Positions 61,615 to 64,000 of a stretch of DNA of 64,000 nucleotides are shown here, piece by piece. The notes under the pieces were generated by a model that was not told the DNA's origin, did no database searches, and saw only the letters and a program-made list of their open reading frames with translations. Source of the stretch: Rothia nasimurium (GTDB lineage: Bacteria; Actinomycetota; Actinomycetes; Actinomycetales; Micrococcaceae); contig NZ_CP056080.1 in assembly GCF_014217215.1 (NCBI RefSeq), forward strand, positions 2,232,001 to 2,296,000, written 5' to 3'. Positions within the stretch are counted from its first letter, which is position 1. Every line of letters starts with the position of its first letter. Position numbers and translations under genes: made by a program.

Positions 61615-61691
61615 GGAATTCAAGCCTATCAAGTCCAAGGGAGCGGACGCCCGCGCCCCGACCGCGTGGCGGCGGTGAGGGCGGGCACGCT

Positions 61692-62423
61692 TTACTTCTC
61701 GAGGTGCAACAGCCGCTCGGGATAGTCAGTGAAGACGCCGGTGGCGCCCCAGTTTTTGAGCTCGTTGGCGCGGGCGGGGCTGTTGACCGTCCAGACATTG
61801 ACCTCGTATCCGGCTTCGCGCAGGGCGCGGACGGTCGCGCGGGTCAGGCCCCGGTCTTCCAGGTGGGCGGCGCTGGCGTCGATGAGTTCTAGAACGGAGC
61901 GCCAGTCAGGCTGGAACATCTCGGTAACGAAGAGGGCCCCCACCGCACACTGCGGGGCGCAGCGTTTAAACTCGGCCAGGAGCAGGTGGTTGAAGGAGGA
62001 GACAATCACCTCCCGCCCCGGCTGCAGGCGGGCAAGCTCTTCAAAGACCCGGTCAACCAGCAGGCGGGAACGCTCCGCCCCCTGCTCGTTGGATTTCAGT
62101 TCGATGTTAAGGTTGAGCCCGCGCTCATTAGCCAAATCAATCAGCTGGGCCAGGGTGGGCACCGCCTCCCCCGCCGTGTCGGGCGAAAACCAGGCGCCGG
62201 CGTCCGCCCCGGAAAGCTGCTTGGCGGTGTAGCCGTAGAGGGGGCCGGTGAGGTTGGTGGTGCGGTCGAGGTCGGTGTCGTGCAGCAGGACGGGCGTGCC
62301 GCAGGCGGCGATGTCAACGTCGGTTTCGACCCAGGTTGCGCCGGAGTCAGCGGCGGCGGTGAAGGCGGCGAGGGTGTTTTCAGGGCGGGTTCCGGACGCC
62401 CCGCGGTGAGCAAAAATACGCAT
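61692..62423 (-). CDS. Glycerophosphodiester phosphodiesterase
   Basis: 243 residues from the ATG at 62423, which places [12 protein letters not shown] at the N-terminus as usual. Metal and catalytic residues: E and D in WVETDVDI, H in [11 protein letters not shown], and E in NIELKS. It releases glycerol-3-phosphate from deacylated phospholipids. No signal peptide, so cytosolic. It could process glycerophosphodiesters brought in by the Ugp importer encoded at 26.6-31 kb. Confidence 0.93.
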   Translation of the reverse strand: MRIFAHRGASGTRPENTLAAFTAAADSGATWVETDVDIAACGTPVLLHDTDLDRTTNLTGPLYGYTAKQLSGADAGAWFSPDTAGEAVPTLAQLIDLANERGLNLNIELKSNEQGAERSRLLVDRVFEELARLQPGREVIVSSFNHLLLAEFKRCAPQCAVGALFVTEMFQPDWRSVLELIDASAAHLEDRGLTRATVRALREAGYEVNVWTVNSPARANELKNWGATGVFTDYPERLLHLEK

Positions 62424-62474
62424 GGCACCAGTATGGAACAGGACGGCCAGCAGAAGACACCCCGCCATAGAGCT

Positions 62475-62538
62475 CTGTGCAGGGTTCTTGGGCTGTGTGC
62501 AGGGTTTTCCCTGCACAAGCGCTAAGAACCCTGCACAG
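62475..62538 (-). terminator. Nested palindrome overlapping the mcrC stop
   Basis: Outer perfect 15-bp arms CTGTGCAGGGTTCTT (62475-62489 with 62524-62538) enclose a second hairpin GTGCAGGG-TTTT-CCCTGCAC (62497-62516). The mcrC stop codon lies inside the right outer arm region. It holds four copies of TGCAGGG in alternating orientation. Confidence 0.7.
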
Positions 62539-63976
62539 GTTGGATATGACTCTCAGGACCGGGAAAGGGCAGGGAAAGGACGCCGATGCGGTGACTCAGC
62601 GCCTCAAGGTCAAGCCTGCCGCTGGCTGGGCTTCCAGGCTTGGACAAGTAGAACTCACTGTGTAGCGGCTCCTGCCCTGGTTTATGGGGGTAGACCAGGA
62701 AGGCGTCAGCGGCTAGACGGTAGGCGTAGGTGGCAAGCTGGTACTGGTCCCCCATCAAAGCGTCATCGATGTTCTTTCCACGGAGCTTCTTGTACTTGGC
62801 GTCGTAAACGACGGTTTTGTCACCGTGCTTGAGCACAATATCAGGTTTCTTAGCTTTGGCCGCCGGCGTACCATCAGCCCTGTAATAGAGATGAAGGTTA
62901 GACTGTTCTTCCACTTCAGCCTGTGGAATACTTTGCCGCACATAATCCGCAACAATCTTTTCCCAAAGGTCGCTAGAAACCACCTTAAGGTTAGCGATAA
63001 CACCACCTGCGTAGGTTGGTTCTTCAAACCCTACGCCCAACTGCATGGCCAGAATGGAACGGGCCAAAAGGTAGGCTTTTCTAAGCGGAGAGCCGATGCG
63101 GGAAAGCTCTGTAGAACTCAGTCTCCTACCCAAAAGCTCTGCTGAAGTTTTGATTCCTACATCTCGAAGGTGAGCGTCGATCTCCACAGAATAGGCCTGT
63201 AGGTACCGGTCTTCTACCTGTCCAGTTACTTGCACCGCAGCACGAATTACCTGCCAGATATGGTTATCGGCAGTGAGTGAATCGAACTCACAGAGCACAG
63301 GCACTCGATGGTAGATTTTGCGCTTAATTAGACCCTGGGGCACCATGCGCCCGCGCACAAAGTTCAGTTCATCTTGGGTTTGCAGGAAGACAGGCTTGCG
63401 TTGCCTGACAGCCCCTTCGGCCTGCCGCAGAAATTGCCGGTAAAACTGAATTTTCAGTTCAGGAACATCGGGCAAGATAGAGACGCCAGAAGGTGGAAGG
63501 TCGATTTTGTCAGCCAGTGGCACGGGGCTCATGCCGTAGGTGTTGATGAGCTCCCAGAGGGTGTTGGCATGGCCCGTATTGAGGACGCCGAGCGGTTCAG
63601 TGTACGGCCGACTTCTGGTTTCTGACCAGAGAGGGTCGGTTGCGCCTTCCTCTTCTTCATCTGCTGATTGTTCTTGAAGTTGTGCTGGTGCAACCCTTGA
63701 GAAATGGGAGGCCCAGCTCTCGTCAAGGGCTATGACGTCCATTTCGTAGACAAAGGTATGAAAGGTTTCTGTGCTGATGCCTTCGGGTAGGGTGAAAACC
63801 GTATCGTATGTACCCTCGTCCCTCCATAGTTTGGGAAGAATATGGATGGTAAGAGTTCTGCACTTCTCCCCTTCTGGAACTTCTCGTTGTAGCACGGTAA
63901 GCCCCACCCCATTGCCCAGTTTGCTGGCTTGGAAGTAGCGGAGTGGGGCCTGCCAGGTTTCCTCGTGGTTGCTCAT
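62522..63976 (-). CDS. mcrC: McrC-family restriction endonuclease subunit
   Basis: 484 residues. The N-terminal two thirds include LNFVRGRMVPQGLIKRKIYHRVPVLCEFDSLTADN, the typical McrC RGK-like block. The C-terminal nuclease has the PD-(D/E)xK set KPDIVL (D379), VVYDAKYKKL (D392, K394) and Q411 in QYQLATYAY. McrC pairs with the GTPase McrB to cut methylated DNA. McrB should lie immediately upstream, beyond the right edge. AGGGTTAGGT precedes the ATG. Somewhat AT-richer than core genes, as for many defence genes. Confidence 0.9.
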   Translation of the reverse strand: MSNHEETWQAPLRYFQASKLGNGVGLTVLQREVPEGEKCRTLTIHILPKLWRDEGTYDTVFTLPEGISTETFHTFVYEMDVIALDESWASHFSRVAPAQLQEQSADEEEEGATDPLWSETRSRPYTEPLGVLNTGHANTLWELINTYGMSPVPLADKIDLPPSGVSILPDVPELKIQFYRQFLRQAEGAVRQRKPVFLQTQDELNFVRGRMVPQGLIKRKIYHRVPVLCEFDSLTADNHIWQVIRAAVQVTGQVEDRYLQAYSVEIDAHLRDVGIKTSAELLGRRLSSTELSRIGSPLRKAYLLARSILAMQLGVGFEEPTYAGGVIANLKVVSSDLWEKIVADYVRQSIPQAEVEEQSNLHLYYRADGTPAAKAKKPDIVLKHGDKTVVYDAKYKKLRGKNIDDALMGDQYQLATYAYRLAADAFLVYPHKPGQEPLHSEFYLSKPGSPASGRLDLEALSHRIGVLSLPFPGPESHIQPVQGS

Positions 63977-64000
63977 ACCTAACCCTGGTATGACTCATCA

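Noticed and set aside
1-64000. tRNA, rRNA or complete insertion sequence
   Set aside because: I searched for tRNA-like cloverleafs, rRNA stretches and transposase genes by eye and found none. The only recombinase is the orphan serine recombinase at 12117-12677.

Overview
The window is a 64 kb piece of a high-GC actinobacterial chromosome. Gene content and style suggest Micrococcaceae, most likely Rothia. The clues are a secreted NlpC/P60 protein with long PVEEAP repeats, a fused membrane/cupredoxin/copper nitrite reductase, a ugpAEBC gene order like that of mycobacteria, an ArsC of the corynebacterial CX5K type, and a SAM riboswitch on metFE. The genus is an inference from gene content, not from a marker gene.

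Layout. 1-2.5 kb: tail of a glutathionylspermidine-synthase-like ligase, a gamma-glutamylcyclotransferase and a TRIC-type membrane protein. 2.5-4.5 kb: a single-chain GmrSD-type defence gene (DUF262 + DUF1524), AT-richer than its surroundings and bracketed by two imperfect 124-bp copies of the 3' end of the neighbouring ABC ATPase gene. 4.5-8 kb: an operon of cystathionine gamma-lyase/synthase and a polar amino acid (probably cystine) ABC importer. 8-10.6 kb: NlpC/P60 protein and pirin. 10.6-13.5 kb: an AT-richer accessory patch between strong hairpins, with a lipoprotein, a small unknown ORF, a serine recombinase, a two-TM protein and a cluster of TGACGCA motifs. 13.5-21.3 kb: metY with a CoA-binding partner, a DedA protein, an RNase H-fold protein, ilvD and a MetE-C-terminal-like methyltransferase. 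21.7-26.5 kb: treR/treC, then a divergent TetR/DHA2 efflux pair. 26.6-31 kb: ugpAEBC. 31-36.6 kb: a shortened CorA, purA, a DUF4190/DUF4352-like protein, an ornithine cyclodeaminase homologue and an aldo/keto reductase. 36.7-40.2 kb: SAM riboswitch, metF, metE. 40.2-50 kb: an MFS pump, a Tat-exported protein, an M13 peptidase, a second cyclodeaminase-family protein, arsC-like, DUF4870, nadE, PAP2, a decayed AhpD/GNAT locus and an M18 aminopeptidase. 51-58.7 kb: membrane proteins (CPBP, GT87, DUF456), nirK-like, a lytic transglycosylase and a cupin. 58.7-64 kb: cytochrome P450, DUF1846 protein, glycerophosphodiesterase, and mcrC running towards the right edge.

How the genes connect. Sulfur amino acid metabolism recurs: cystine import with a gamma-lyase, O-acetylhomoserine sulfhydrylase, two methionine synthase-type enzymes and MetF. 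The metFE pair is under a SAM riboswitch. Carbon uptake is represented by trehalose-6-phosphate hydrolysis and the Ugp importer; a glycerophosphodiesterase elsewhere in the window could feed on the same class of substrate. Two restriction-type defence genes (DUF262 and McrC) lie near opposite ends.

Non-coding structure is unusually rich. A family of four ~66-bp double palindromes with GGGGACC ends is intergenic. A second family of ~100-230-bp structured repeats shares a CTGGCGTGAATCG-like core but has unrelated stems. The heptamer GGACGCC is strongly over-represented on both strands, and inverted pairs of it form four of the terminators. That layout is reminiscent of DNA uptake sequences, although no such sequence is established for this lineage as far as I know.
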